Below, one piece after another: positions 53,345 to 62,846 of a stretch of 64,000 nt of DNA. This stretch comes from CBDCFL01 sp965216135 (GTDB lineage: Bacteria > Pseudomonadota > Alphaproteobacteria > Rhodobacterales > Rhodobacteraceae). Position numbers and translations under genes: made by a program. Numbering within the stretch: the stretch's first letter is position 1; every line of letters begins with the position of its first letter. The notes under the pieces were generated by a model that worked only from the letters and a program-made list of their open reading frames with translations, did no database searches and had not been told where the DNA came from. The stretch spans positions 434,001-498,000 of the forward strand of contig CBDCFL010000024.1 in NCBI GenBank assembly GCA_965216135.1. The letters run 5' to 3'.

Positions 53345-54838
53345 TCAGAATGTCTGATCGTAATCGCCGACGGTTGGTTCGGTGCGGACAAACCCGTCGA
53401 TTGCCGCGAAGATCGCGCGCAATTCGGCCTCGCTTGACGCGCTTTCGCAGACCACCACCAGATTGGGTGTGTTGGACGAGGCCCGCACCAGCCCCCAGCC
53501 GCCGCCCTCCAGAATAACCCGCGCGCCGTTGACGGTCACAACTTGTTCAATCGCGCGGCCCGCCAGCAGACCACCGCTTGCGGCATGGTCTTCGATCCGC
53601 TTCACGATGCGGTCCAGTACCGGATATTTCTCGATGTCGGCACAATAGGGCGACATCGTCGGCATCGACCAGGTGCGGGGCAGGGCGCGGCGCAGATCGG
53701 ACATCGATTTGCCGGCGTTGCGATCCATCAGTTTACACAGCTCAACCGCCACGCGCATCGCGCAATCGTAGCCGCGCCCGATCTCGCCCGCCAGAAAGTA
53801 ATGTCCTGATTTTTCGAACCCCGCCAGCGCGCCCAGCTCATGCACCCGCCGCTTCATATGGGAATGCCCGGTCTTCCAGTAATCGGCCTTGATCCCATGC
53901 GTGGCCAGCACCGGATCGGAGGCAAACAGCCCGGTCGATTTCACATCCGCAACGATGGTCGCTCCGGGGTACAGCGGTGCCAGATCGCGCGCCATGATCA
54001 CGCCCACCTTGTCGGCGAAAATTTCCTCGCCCTCGTCATCGACCACGCCGCAACGATCGCCGTCGCCATCAAAGCCCAGCGCCAGATCAGCGCCCGAGGC
54101 TTTGACCGCCGCCGCCATGTCATGCAGCATCTCCATGGCTTCCGGGTTGGGGTTGTAATGCGGGAATGTGTAATCCAGCTCATTGTGCAGCGGCACAACC
54201 TCGGCCCCGATGCGCGCCAGCAGCTCGGGCGCAAATGCCGATGCGGTGCCATTGCCGGTGGCGCAGACGATTTTCAGGGGTCGCGAAAGCCGGAAATCAC
54301 CGGCCAGATCGTCAAGGTAAGCGTCGCGCACCCCCGCCGCGAAACGATAACTGCCACCCTCCGCCGCTTTGCCATGCCCGCGCAGAACAATATCCCGCAA
54401 CTCGCTCATCTCGTCGGGCCCATGCGTCAGCGGCTTTTCAAACCCCATCTTCACCCCGGTCCAGCCGTTGGGGTTATGGCTGGCGGTGACCATCGCAACT
54501 GCCGGGACATCCAGGTGAAACTGCGCGAAATAGGCCATCGGCGACAGCGCCGGACCAATATCCACGACCTTAACACCCGCCTGCATCAACCCCAGGATCA
54601 GCGCGTTCTTTATCGCCAGCGAATAATCACGATAATCATTACCCACGATGATCCGGGGCTCGATCCCGCGCGCCTGGATCTGCGTCCCCAGCCCCAGACC
54701 CAGCGCCGTCATCCCCGGCAGGTTGATCTCGGACGGGTATTTCCACCGGGCGTCGTATTCGCGAAATCCCATCGGCGCGATCATCGGCTCGTACAGAAAT
54801 TCCCAGCTGTTTTCGACAACCCGGCTGTGCGGTTTCAT
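53345..54838 (-). CDS. manB: Phosphomannomutase / phosphoglucomutase
   Basis: The 497-aa alpha-D-phosphohexomutase has the phosphoserine loop TASHNPN with S120, the metal-binding DGDGDR loop near residue 266, and the sugar-binding GEIGRGYDCAMR and C-terminal phosphate-binding region. It interconverts hexose 1- and 6-phosphates for polysaccharide precursors. I chose ATG 54838, preceded by GAGGGGG. It follows kdsA by 23 bp in the capsule cluster, so supply of GDP-mannose or UDP-glucose for capsule is likely. AlgC-type dual specificity is possible. Confidence 0.9.
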   Translation of the reverse strand: MKPHSRVVENSWEFLYEPMIAPMGFREYDARWKYPSEINLPGMTALGLGLGTQIQARGIEPRIIVGNDYRDYSLAIKNALILGLMQAGVKVVDIGPALSPMAYFAQFHLDVPAVAMVTASHNPNGWTGVKMGFEKPLTHGPDEMSELRDIVLRGHGKAAEGGSYRFAAGVRDAYLDDLAGDFRLSRPLKIVCATGNGTASAFAPELLARIGAEVVPLHNELDYTFPHYNPNPEAMEMLHDMAAAVKASGADLALGFDGDGDRCGVVDDEGEEIFADKVGVIMARDLAPLYPGATIVADVKSTGLFASDPVLATHGIKADYWKTGHSHMKRRVHELGALAGFEKSGHYFLAGEIGRGYDCAMRVAVELCKLMDRNAGKSMSDLRRALPRTWSMPTMSPYCADIEKYPVLDRIVKRIEDHAASGGLLAGRAIEQVVTVNGARVILEGGGWGLVRASSNTPNLVVVCESASSEAELRAIFAAIDGFVRTEPTVGDYDQTF

Positions 54839-54861
54839 GGCTCGCCCCCTCGTTACGCCGA

Positions 54862-55701
54862 TCAAATGCGGATCGGATCTGCCTTAGCCCAAGTGTCCAG
54901 TTTGGCCAGCCCCTCGATCAGAGGCGCCATCTGATCCAGCGGGATCATATTGGGCCCGTCACTGGGCGCGCTGTCCGGATCGTCATGGGTTTCAATAAAT
55001 ACTGCGGCAATTCCTAGACTGACCGCCGCGCGCGCCATCACCGGCGCAAACTCGCGCTGCCCGCCGCTTGCCCCACCCGCGCCGCCGGGTTGCTGCACAG
55101 AATGGGTGGCATCCATGATCACCGGATAGCCGGTCTGCGCCATTTGCGGCAAACTCCGCATATCGGCGACCAGCGTGTTATAGCCAAATGAACTGCCGCG
55201 CTCGGTCAACAGGATGTTCTCATTCCCGGTCGCGGCGACTTTGGCCGCCACGTGGGCCATGTCCCAGGGTGCCAGAAACTGGCCCTTTTTGACGTTGACG
55301 ACCGCGCCGGTCTGCCCCGCCGCCACCAGCAGGTCGGTCTGACGGCACAGAAAGGCGGGGATCTGGATGATGTCCACCGCGTCGGCCACAACCGCGCATT
55401 GCCCAGCCTCATGTACGTCGGTCAGCACTGGAATGCCCATCCCCGCGCGAATTCCTGCCAGCGCCTCCAGCCCGGCTTGCATGCCCATTCCCCGCTCACC
55501 CGAAAGCGACGTCCGATTGGCCTTGTCATAGCTCGCCTTGAACACATAGCCGAGACCAGCCGCAGCACAGATTTCCGCCATCCGACCGGCAATCATCTCA
55601 CCGTGGTCACGGCTTTCAAGCTGACAGGGCCCCGCGATCACCACCAGCGGCAGATCATTACCAAACCGGACCGGACCGGCCAGCACATGGTGCTGGCTCA
55701 T
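54862..55701 (-). CDS. kdsA: 3-deoxy-8-phosphooctulonate (KDO-8-P) synthase
   Basis: The 279-aa protein is full length for KdsA: VVIAGPCQLESRDHGEMIAG, FKASYDKANRTSL, LTDVHEAGQC, NVKKGQFLAPWDM, ERGSSFGYNTLVADMR and IFIETHDDP-like VFIETHDDPDSAPSDGPN. It condenses phosphoenolpyruvate with arabinose 5-phosphate to make KDO-8-phosphate for lipopolysaccharide or KDO-linked capsule. It overlaps the kpsE frame by 4 bp. In a capsule operon it usually supplies the KDO linker of group 2 capsules. Confidence 0.95.
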   Translation of the reverse strand: MSQHHVLAGPVRFGNDLPLVVIAGPCQLESRDHGEMIAGRMAEICAAAGLGYVFKASYDKANRTSLSGERGMGMQAGLEALAGIRAGMGIPVLTDVHEAGQCAVVADAVDIIQIPAFLCRQTDLLVAAGQTGAVVNVKKGQFLAPWDMAHVAAKVAATGNENILLTERGSSFGYNTLVADMRSLPQMAQTGYPVIMDATHSVQQPGGAGGASGGQREFAPVMARAAVSLGIAAVFIETHDDPDSAPSDGPNMIPLDQMAPLIEGLAKLDTWAKADPIRI

Positions 55702-57299
55702 GCAGACACCTGTTCGCGCAGGACCGATGCGGTCAACGACATCATCAGATAGATGCCCGCGAAGATCAAAAGCGACACAGCGGTGTTTTCAAACTTTCGC
55801 GGATAGGCTGCCTCGTCCGGGGCAACCGGTGATACGCCCATCGACAGATATCGGACCTGCCGGTTGGCCTCGATACGCGCTGTTTCCAGTTGCTGAAGCG
55901 ATTGCTGCATCATCGCGGTGCGAATTTCCAGATCAATTTCGGCCAGTCTAAGCTCGGCCGATATGCGCGCCAGCGACGCGCTGTCCGAGCCACCGTCGGT
56001 CAGCTGGGCGCGCATCTCCGCCACCAGCGCCTCCAGCCTGGAGATGTCACCGCTGACACCATCGACACGGGCCCGATTTGGTTGCGTATTGTCCAAGAGT
56101 TGCTGCAACTGCAGCTTTCTTTCCTGAATCTGGGTTTCAAACACGGTGATCTGCCCCATCAGCGCCGATGTTTCCGTGGCGGCGTCGATCACACCCAACC
56201 GTTCCTGCAATTCCAGCACCTTTCGCTGTGCATCCAGCATTTTGGCCTCGGCATCCTCAAAACTTTGGTGCGAGCCCTGCATCTGATCTTCGCGCAGCCT
56301 TTGGGTCAGGTTATCGACCTGCTCTTCGGCATAGGCGATCAGGGCGCGCGAATATTGCGCGCTGACATCCGGGCTTGCCGCCAAAACCTCCATCTTTACA
56401 ATACCTTCGGTGGGATCGTAACTGATCTTAACCATCTTTTCGTATAGCCTGTAGGCCTACTCATTGGTCGCGTCCGGGGGCAACCTGCGCAGCACGTCGA
56501 TCTCTGGCTGGCCAAAGTGCTCCTTAAATCCGATGTCCGCATCAAGGCGCAGCATCGCATCGCGCGACTGCAGATAGCTTTGCACGGTGATCGAATCCTG
56601 GCTGGTCGCAAAACCGGTCCCCGAAAACAGCCCGCCCAGACCGCCTGCGCCCTGACTGTCGGCCTGCTGGATCAGAAATTCCGACTTGGTCGCAAACAGC
56701 GGTGTCGCGACATTGTAGAAATAAATACCCACGACGATCGTCGGCAGGGCCACAAATGTGCCCAACCTGGCGAACATCATCGCCATTTGCCGACGCCGCC
56801 TGCGCGCGATATCGCGCTGAATGCGATAGACCTCCTGGGCGCGCGTCGTCTCGTCGTATTTCTTAGCCGCTGGCAGGTTGACGCTGCGCACATCTGCATT
56901 CAGCGCCTCGCCCTCGGGCACCACCAGCGACAGCATGGTCGAACGCTTGAACGGATCAATGCCCCGCTCACGCAGCAACCGCACCGCATCGTAATCCGAA
57001 ACCGCCGACAGCCCGCGTTTCTGCGCCACTCGCCTGGCCAGCCGCAATTGACGCCCGGTTGCGCCTTCGGCCTTGATGGCTTCGATCTCGGCAATCACCT
57101 TGGGGTCGTAATCCGCCTCTGCGGTGCGCGCGGTCGGATAAGGCTCGTCGCCGAACCCGTCGTCAGACGTGGCAAACGGAACTTCGCCCTGGTCGTCGTC
57201 GCCCGCATTCTTGGCGTCGTCCGCCGGTTTGTTGAGCGGGCCCGCCAGCGACGCGCTGCGCCTGATGCGATACTTTTTGGCTTTAGGTTTGGTAGTCAT
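55698..57299 (-). pseudogene. kpsE: Capsule polysaccharide export inner-membrane protein KpsE, split by a TAG codon
   Basis: The N-terminal part (56457-57299) has a long basic cytoplasmic region, a membrane helix (LGTFVALPTIVVGIYFYN) and the start of the periplasmic coiled-coil. It ends at TAG 56457-56459 after PPDATNE. The same frame continues AYRLYEKMVKISYDPTEG through the coiled coil to a second membrane helix (FENTAVSLLIFAGIYLMM). A CAG to TAG change fits, because family members read on through this point. Together about 533 codons, normal for KpsE. Only truncated KpsE would be made without suppression. Confidence 0.88.
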
Positions 57300-57936
57300 A
57301 GAGCTCCTTGGCCTCTTCCAGCGTGTCGAACATAAGGAACTGCCCGTCGCGCACGACAGCAGCTGAGCGGCAGAATTTTTCCAGCGTATCGGCCTGATGC
57401 GACACGATCACCACGGTCGCATTCTTCAGCCGGTCGCGCAGGATCGTCCCGGCCTTGCGGTTGAACGCCACATCCGTGGTCGCCGGCATGCCTTCGTCGA
57501 TCAGGTAGATGTCAAACTCCAGCGCCAATAGGAACGACAGCGACAGGCGCGCGCGCATCCCGGCGCTGTAGGTGCCAACCGGCATGTCGTAATATTCCTC
57601 AATCCCGGTCAGCCAGCGGGTAAACGCCTCGATATAATCCGGGTCAAGCCCGTAGAGCCGCGCAATGAACCGCGCGTTCTCGCGACCGGTGTGCTTGCCC
57701 ACGACCCCGCCCATAAAGCCCAGTGGAAAGGACACGCGGCAGGATTTTCGTATCTCGCCCTCGTCAGGCTTCTCAAGGCCCGCCATCATGTTGATGATCG
57801 TCGTCTTGCCGGTGCCGTTGGGGGCCAGAATGCCCAGCGAATTGCCCAATTCGACACGAAACGAGGCGCGGTCCAGAATGACCTTGCGCTGCTTGCCTGT
57901 CCAGAAGGACTTGCTGACACCGTCGAACTCAATCAT
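57283..57936 (-). CDS. kpsT: Capsule polysaccharide ABC transporter ATP-binding protein KpsT
   Basis: The 217-aa ATPase has Walker A PNGTGKTT, signature YSAGMRARLSLS, and Walker B YLIDEG, with the usual KpsT length. I chose ATG 57936; upstream in-frame codons add unrelated sequence. It energises export of group 2 capsule with KpsM. Its end overlaps kpsE by 17 bp. The kpsM gene that normally precedes kpsT is absent; an ISNCY element starts 129 bp upstream. The transporter is therefore incomplete here. Confidence 0.92.
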   Translation of the reverse strand: MIEFDGVSKSFWTGKQRKVILDRASFRVELGNSLGILAPNGTGKTTIINMMAGLEKPDEGEIRKSCRVSFPLGFMGGVVGKHTGRENARFIARLYGLDPDYIEAFTRWLTGIEEYYDMPVGTYSAGMRARLSLSFLLALEFDIYLIDEGMPATTDVAFNRKAGTILRDRLKNATVVIVSHQADTLEKFCRSAAVVRDGQFLMFDTLEEAKELYDYQT

Positions 57937-58047
57937 GGCGCAACTTTGCTCGTTTATCAGCTCTTGCAGCCATTTAGCGGCTTTTATTAAGGATAAGCTG
58001 AATTTGCCCAATTGCGGTATTATGGCCGATTTTCCCCGCGGATTACA

Positions 58048-58065
58048 ACGGTGTTGATCGCCCGG
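58048..58065 (+). repeat. 18-bp direct repeat flanking the ISNCY element (partner at 59469-59486)
   Basis: ACGGTGTTGATCGCCCGG occurs at 58048-58065 and again at 59469-59486, on both sides of the element. This is a target site duplication longer than most IS families make, but long duplications are known for IS1202-like ISNCY elements. Confidence 0.8.
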
Positions 58066-59468
58066 TGTCGGTAACACGCGATATGTCCGGTTTATGTACC
58101 AGATGATCTGTCCGGTTTTAGAACGCCTCCAAGCCATGGAGGGAGGCGATGCGTCGGACGGAGCAGGTACAGGGACTGAGATTGATGAAGTTCGAGGAGG
58201 TTTACGGGCGCACCCATCGGGGTGGCTTGAGCCAGGCGGAGGCGGCGGAGGTTCTGGGTGTCTCGGAGCGCACCTTCCGGCGTTGGCGCGACCGCTACGA
58301 GGCGGAGGGAGCCGACGGTCTCTACGACCGCCGCCTGGGCCGCCTCTCGGCGCGGCGCGCGCCGGTGGACGAGGTGGCGCGGGTGCTGGAGTTGTTCGAC
58401 ACCCGCTACTGGGACTTCACGGCCAAGCACTTCCACGAGAAGCTGGTGGCCGATCACGGCTTCAAGCGCAGCTACAACTGGCTGCGGCTGAGCTTGCAAG
58501 CCCATGGGCGCAGGCGCGCGGTGCCCAGGCGTGGGGCGCACCGGCGCAAGCGGCCGCGCCGTGCCCTGCCCGGCATGATGTTGCACCAGGACGGCTCGAG
58601 CCACGAGTGGGTCCCCGGTCGATGGTGGGACCTGATCGTCACCATGGACGATGCGACCAGCGATATCTACTCGGCCTTCTTCGTCGCCGAAGAGGGCACC
58701 ATGTCGAGCTTCCAGGGGGTGTCCGAGGCGATCCGGGCCAAGGGCCTGTTCTGCTCGCTCTACGCCGACCGCGCCAGCCACTACTGGAACACGCCCGAGG
58801 CCGGCGGCAAGGTGGACAAGGACACCCCGACCCAGGTCGGCCGCGCCCTGGCGCAGCTCGGCATCGAGTTGATCCCGGCCTACTCGCCCGAGGCAAGGCG
58901 GCGCTCGGAGCGCATGTTCGGCACCTTGCAGAAGCGCCTGCCCCAGGAACTCAGGCTCGCCGGCATCACCGACATGGTCGAGGCCAACCGCTTCCTTAAG
59001 GAGGTCTTCCTGCCACAACACAACGCCCGCTTCGCGACCCCGGCCGAGGACCGGGGCACCGCCTTCGTCCCCTTCACCGGCGCGCTCGACGACATCCTGT
59101 GCATCCACGAGGAACGCACCGTCTCAAACGACAACACGGTGCGCTACAAGCGCCTGGCACTTCAGATCCCCGCCGGCCGCCACCGCCGCCATTACGTCAA
59201 GGCCAGGGTCCGCGTCCACGAATACCCCGACGGCACAATGGCCGTCTTCCATGGACCGCGATGTCTGGCGCGATACCACGCCGATGGCCAACCGATCGAC
59301 AGCCAAACCCGCGAGGCCGCGTGACCCGCTTCGACGCGACCGACCGGCGCCCTGTGGACAAGTGGACAGCCGCTCCGCGACCGACCACTTGTCCACAGGG
59401 CCAGAAACCGCAACAGAAGCGGTCAACTCATATGGTACATAAACCGGTCAACTCAGAATGTTCTCGAC
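58066..59468 (+). mobile_element. ISNCY / IS1202-like element
   Basis: Its ends share TGTCG at the tips and a 15-bp CCGGTTTATGTACCA inner core on both sides, as an imperfect inverted repeat of about 35 bp. It carries one transposase gene on the plus strand. An 18-bp direct repeat surrounds it. It sits upstream of kpsT, where kpsM would be expected. Confidence 0.85.
58149..59324 (+). CDS. ISNCY-family transposase (integrase-core, IS1202/ISDol1-like)
   Basis: The 391-aa protein has a helix-turn-helix (GGLSQAEAAEVLGVSERTFRRWRDRY) and an rve integrase core with HQDGSSHEWVPG, DLIVTMDDATSDIYS, LYADRASHYW and PAYSPEARRRSERMFGTLQ (the DDE residues). The C-terminal region is basic. Codon use is strongly GC-rich at third positions, unlike the neighbouring kps genes, so it probably arrived recently. 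It looks intact. Confidence 0.9.
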   Translation: MRRTEQVQGLRLMKFEEVYGRTHRGGLSQAEAAEVLGVSERTFRRWRDRYEAEGADGLYDRRLGRLSARRAPVDEVARVLELFDTRYWDFTAKHFHEKLVADHGFKRSYNWLRLSLQAHGRRRAVPRRGAHRRKRPRRALPGMMLHQDGSSHEWVPGRWWDLIVTMDDATSDIYSAFFVAEEGTMSSFQGVSEAIRAKGLFCSLYADRASHYWNTPEAGGKVDKDTPTQVGRALAQLGIELIPAYSPEARRRSERMFGTLQKRLPQELRLAGITDMVEANRFLKEVFLPQHNARFATPAEDRGTAFVPFTGALDDILCIHEERTVSNDNTVRYKRLALQIPAGRHRRHYVKARVRVHEYPDGTMAVFHGPRCLARYHADGQPIDSQTREAA

Positions 59469-59486
59469 ACGGTGTTGATCGCCCGG

Positions 59487-59744
59487 CCTTCGCGTGTGGC
59501 TTCGGCGACGGCGGATGCCAATGTAGATTACTTCAGATTTGAACCACCCCTCGTCCCGGAGCTGATCCGGGACTTCGCCGCGGCACCAGTTCCAAACCTG
59601 ACACCACAGCGGCTTGCGCTTAATCTGATCCCGCCGCACGAGCGCATCGGTCGGCCAGTTAGCGCCCCTGCCCGGAACAAGGCGCGGTACGCGCCGCCCG
59701 ACATGAGCGCCCGCCCGCGGCCGGGCACTGCCCTTTCGTTGTGC
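59487..59744. other. Intergenic region between ISNCY and nhaA
   Basis: Frames on both strands are open here by chance (GC-rich), but none has recognisable homology. A GC-rich hairpin (CCCGCGGCCGGGC at about 59714) lies downstream of the nhaA stop on the nhaA strand without a T run, so I do not call a terminator. Confidence 0.35.
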
Positions 59745-61025
59745 CTAACCGATCTGCTTTTGCACCCGGGCTATCCTGCCCACAAGAATGGCGATCCCGG
59801 CCGCGCCGAAACTGAACAATGCCCCCATCTTGGCGGCATCGCGCACGTTGATCCCTTCCAGCGTGACCGAGCCGTCAAAAGCCACCGAGGCAATGAACAG
59901 AGAGACGGTAAATCCGATCGCCGCCACGCAGCCGATCACGAACAGATCGACCGTGCGCATCCCCGCCGGCAGCCCCAGTCTGAGCGGGTAGGCGGCAATC
60001 CAGCCAAAGACCAGCACGCCAACCGGTTTTCCCACAATCAAACCTGCCAAAACCAGCCAGGTTGGCGACCCGATCGAGGAAAATTCAACGCCTGCATTCA
60101 TTAGCCCGAAGAAAAATAAAATCACCTCGACGGGATATTTCAGCAAGTGCTCAATATGGTTCAGCAGGTCGGTTAGGTATTGTTCAGCCTCCGAAAAGAA
60201 GCCAAATGCCCGGTCTGCATGAGGTATTGCCGGGACAATCGGCAGCAGCCCAAGTGCCGGGTGCAACCCGCTCTCCTGAAACCCATACCAGCTGAGCGCG
60301 GCGGCGGCCAAATAGGGCCAAAACGACAATTTTTCGCGCACCCAGGTTGACGCAGGCCGCAGCTGGTTGGCTCGATCCAGATGCTTGGGCAGGTAATTGA
60401 ACAAAAAATATACGCCCACCGCCGCGCCCAGCGACAGCAGTAACCACGACGGCGTCAGCTCGCCCGAGGGGTAAAACACCGCCAGAATGATCAGCCCCGC
60501 GGCATCATCGGCTATTGCCAGCAACAACAGGAACCGGACCGCCGGATGCCCGGCCCCGAAAACGATCCTCCCGACCAGATAGGAAAAAGCAATATCCGTA
60601 GCCGTCGGGATCGCCCACCCCCGCGCCACCGCGTCATAAACATCAGATCCAAGGAAGGATGCCAGGCCAAGATAGACCGCAATCGGGCCGATCATGCCGC
60701 CCGCAGTCGCAAACAAAGGCGTCGCGGCCCTGCGCCCCCGCAGCGCGCCGTTTTTCAGGATCACCGCCTCCCAGACTTCCTTGGCGGCAATGGCAAAGAA
60801 AAACGCCATCAACAGGTCGTTGACCAGATAATCGAGCGTCAGGGTGCGATGGACCTGACCCAATTCGTCGTAATGTGCGTGGCCGATCAGAAAATCATCG
60901 ACCAGCAGTGTCTCGACAAAATCATGATAGGAATTCGCGTGCAGATTGGCCCAGATCAGCGCGATCAGCGCGCCCGCGATCAGCAGGATCGAGTACTGCG
61001 TAAGGTAATTCCAGACCCGATACAT
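59745..61025 (-). CDS. nhaA: Na+/H+ antiporter NhaA
   Basis: The 426-aa membrane protein has the NhaA hallmark D173-D174 in AIADDAAGLIILAVFY (E. coli D163/D164), GWAIPTATDIAFS, and EGINVRDAAKMGALF near the C-terminus. It expels Na+ in exchange for H+. I chose ATG 61025 because GGAGG lies 4 nt upstream on the coding strand; the frame extends 13 codons further without a comparable site. It is intact. Confidence 0.94.
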   Translation of the reverse strand: MYRVWNYLTQYSILLIAGALIALIWANLHANSYHDFVETLLVDDFLIGHAHYDELGQVHRTLTLDYLVNDLLMAFFFAIAAKEVWEAVILKNGALRGRRAATPLFATAGGMIGPIAVYLGLASFLGSDVYDAVARGWAIPTATDIAFSYLVGRIVFGAGHPAVRFLLLLAIADDAAGLIILAVFYPSGELTPSWLLLSLGAAVGVYFLFNYLPKHLDRANQLRPASTWVREKLSFWPYLAAAALSWYGFQESGLHPALGLLPIVPAIPHADRAFGFFSEAEQYLTDLLNHIEHLLKYPVEVILFFFGLMNAGVEFSSIGSPTWLVLAGLIVGKPVGVLVFGWIAAYPLRLGLPAGMRTVDLFVIGCVAAIGFTVSLFIASVAFDGSVTLEGINVRDAAKMGALFSFGAAGIAILVGRIARVQKQIG

Positions 61026-61221
61026 GCTGCCTCCGTCAACTTGGCGCAGAGATAGTTTATCCATCTGGCCTGGGCAACACCCGGCGGGCGCTCGTCACTC
61101 CCTGACGGTCGCTTTTCGCTCGCTCAACGCCATGTGCAGCCGCTAAAGCGAAGAGTGCCCGCAAGGAAGCGATGAGCGCCGCCCTCAGAAACAAGCAGCG
61201 CATCGGTTGCCTATGCCAAAA

Positions 61222-62250
61222 TCACGCAATCAGGCCCCAGCCGATACCGGCCAGCACCGCGCCGACAAAGGCAATGCCCAGGTAGGCGGCAAATACGCGC
61301 GGTTTGACCAGCGCCCACACCGCCACCGCCGCCGGGATACAGCTGACCCCACCGGCAATGGCAAATGACATCGCCGCACCATCCGCCATGCCTTGCCTCA
61401 GCAGCGCATCAATCAGCGGCACCGCGGCATAGCCGTTTAGATAGGCGGGCGCACCGACCAGCGCACCGAGTATGATCGGCAAAATCCCCTGACCGCCCAA
61501 GACCCCAGCGATCCAGCCAGCCGGCACATAGGTCAGCATCAGCGATTCCAGCAGATAGGCCAAAAGCAGCCATTTCCCCAAGAAATGCAGGTTGGACAGT
61601 GCCGTCGATCCAAAAAACCCCCGCCGTTCAGCCGATTGCCAGAACCGCCATTGCGGGTGGCCGGTAAAGGGATTGGTGCCGCGCCCGCAGCTATCTGCGT
61701 CGGCGCGTTCCCGCAGCGGGTTCGCAAATACCGCACCATTAGCAAAGGCGCGCACGACAAACCCGCCCATGACCCCCATGCCAATCGCGCCCACGGTTTT
61801 TCCCACTGCAAAGCCAACGCCCAGCGTGCCTGAAGTGATCAGAAACATCGCCGGGTCCATCAAAGGTGATGACAGCCAAAACGCCATCACCGCCGACAAC
61901 GGCGCGCCAACGGCCAGCAGCGCGGCGATAAACGGGATCACCTCGCACGAACAAAACGGCGACATCCCGCCGACAAATGCCGCAAGCAGGATCATCCGCA
62001 CCTCGCGCCCTTCGAATGCCTTTGCCAGGATCGATTCAGAGCCTGTTGCTTTCAGATAGGCCACCGCCAACACCGCAAACAGAATGAACGGGGCGGTTGA
62101 AATTAGCGCATCGAGCGCAAATCCAAGCGTCGGCCCAAGCTCGCCTCGGTCAAAAATTGCCACCAGAACCGGGATTATCAGGATCGCGGTCCACGCCTTG
62201 TCGGGTCGAAAATTCGCCGATGGAGAATCATGGGAATGAATTTCAGCCAT
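61222..62250 (-). CDS. Permease of the DUF318/YraQ family (predicted metal or arsenic exporter)
   Basis: The 342-aa protein has about ten membrane segments and the family motif MSPFCSCEVIPF with C100 and C102. A central soluble loop (DADSCGRGTNPFTGHPQW) separates two halves, the second with GAPAYLNGYAAVPL and GGVSCIPAAVAVW. DUF318 members are linked to export of metals or arsenicals. It overlaps the arsR-type gene by 8 bp, so both are one transcript and metal-controlled. I chose the ATG at 62250; an alternative at 62280 adds 10 residues. Confidence 0.82.
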   Translation of the reverse strand: MAEIHSHDSPSANFRPDKAWTAILIIPVLVAIFDRGELGPTLGFALDALISTAPFILFAVLAVAYLKATGSESILAKAFEGREVRMILLAAFVGGMSPFCSCEVIPFIAALLAVGAPLSAVMAFWLSSPLMDPAMFLITSGTLGVGFAVGKTVGAIGMGVMGGFVVRAFANGAVFANPLRERADADSCGRGTNPFTGHPQWRFWQSAERRGFFGSTALSNLHFLGKWLLLAYLLESLMLTYVPAGWIAGVLGGQGILPIILGALVGAPAYLNGYAAVPLIDALLRQGMADGAAMSFAIAGGVSCIPAAVAVWALVKPRVFAAYLGIAFVGAVLAGIGWGLIA

Positions 62251-62587
62251 GGGCGTGACTTTCGTCAGGTGTTTCGGCATCTGCGCAGCATTCCGACAAC
62301 AGGAAATCCGACAATTCCCTTACTTTTTCGTAAGCCGCCGCCACGCAGATGATGCTGCGCCCCTGCTTGGCCTGATTGACCAGCCCGGAGTTTGCGAGGA
62401 TTTTCATATGGTGGGTCAACGTCGATCCTGTGATCCTGCTTCTTTGCCCCAGCGTCCCGATCGTCAAACCTTCGGATCCCGCCCGCACGATGATGCGCAA
62501 AACGGCCAGACGCTGCTCGGATCCAAGTGCGGCAAAGACCGAAGCGGCCTCGACCAGCGGCGGAGATTTGGGCGACTCATGTTTCAT
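62243..62587 (-). CDS. ArsR/SmtB-family metal-responsive repressor
   Basis: The 114-aa winged-helix protein has FAALGSEQRLAVLRIIV, the recognition helix RITGSTLTHHMKILANSGLV, and C-terminal C100-C101 plus His residues (SECCADAETPDESHAHG) that could bind metal or arsenic. It would repress itself and the permease. A perfect inverted repeat starts at the base next to the start codon and leaves no Shine-Dalgarno site, which suggests a leaderless or very short leader mRNA. Confidence 0.88.
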   Translation of the reverse strand: MKHESPKSPPLVEAASVFAALGSEQRLAVLRIIVRAGSEGLTIGTLGQRSRITGSTLTHHMKILANSGLVNQAKQGRSIICVAAAYEKVRELSDFLLSECCADAETPDESHAHG

Positions 62588-62615
62588 ATTTCGATAATGC
62601 TAGAAATATCGAAAT
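62588..62615 (-). promoter_or_regulatory. ArsR-type operator
   Basis: ATTTCGAT (62588-62595) and ATCGAAAT (62608-62615) form a perfect 8-bp inverted repeat with a 12-bp A/T-rich spacer, directly upstream of the arsR-type start. Its sequence and position fit ArsR/SmtB operators. Confidence 0.8.
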
Positions 62616-62846
62616 GACGCAAGTATCATATTTGTGCCCGGATCACCCGCCGCGCCCGCACTACTCTTCACCCGCACCGTAAGGGCCGCGCGCGACAGTG
62701 GGTGGGCGCTGCCGCCGGCTGAGGTCTTCACTTTATGGTGTCACCGCTCCTGCCGTCATTTCATCGCGCCAACGTCACAACAGCGCCCGCCCATCAGGGC
62801 GGTCGGGCGCGGCCCGGGCCGCTTGGCGGCTGTTCCGGGCGTAAGA
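62616..62846. other. Intergenic region, GC-rich, no supported gene
   Basis: Between the ArsR operator and the IS5 element the sequence is very GC-rich. Long frames here are chance products of composition. A partial palindrome (GCGGCCCGGGCCGC at about 62811) is visible. I see no part of a leucine-rich repeat gene, so the IS5 does not simply split one. Confidence 0.35.

Noticed and set aside
58092..59108. Long open frames antisense to the ISNCY transposase
   Set aside because: GC-rich third positions keep all frames open here; the plus-strand frame has the integrase motifs.
59472..60104. Plus-strand 210-aa frame starting MLIARPSRVASATADANV
   Set aside because: It runs antisense through the 3' part of nhaA; composition reflects GC bias rather than coding.
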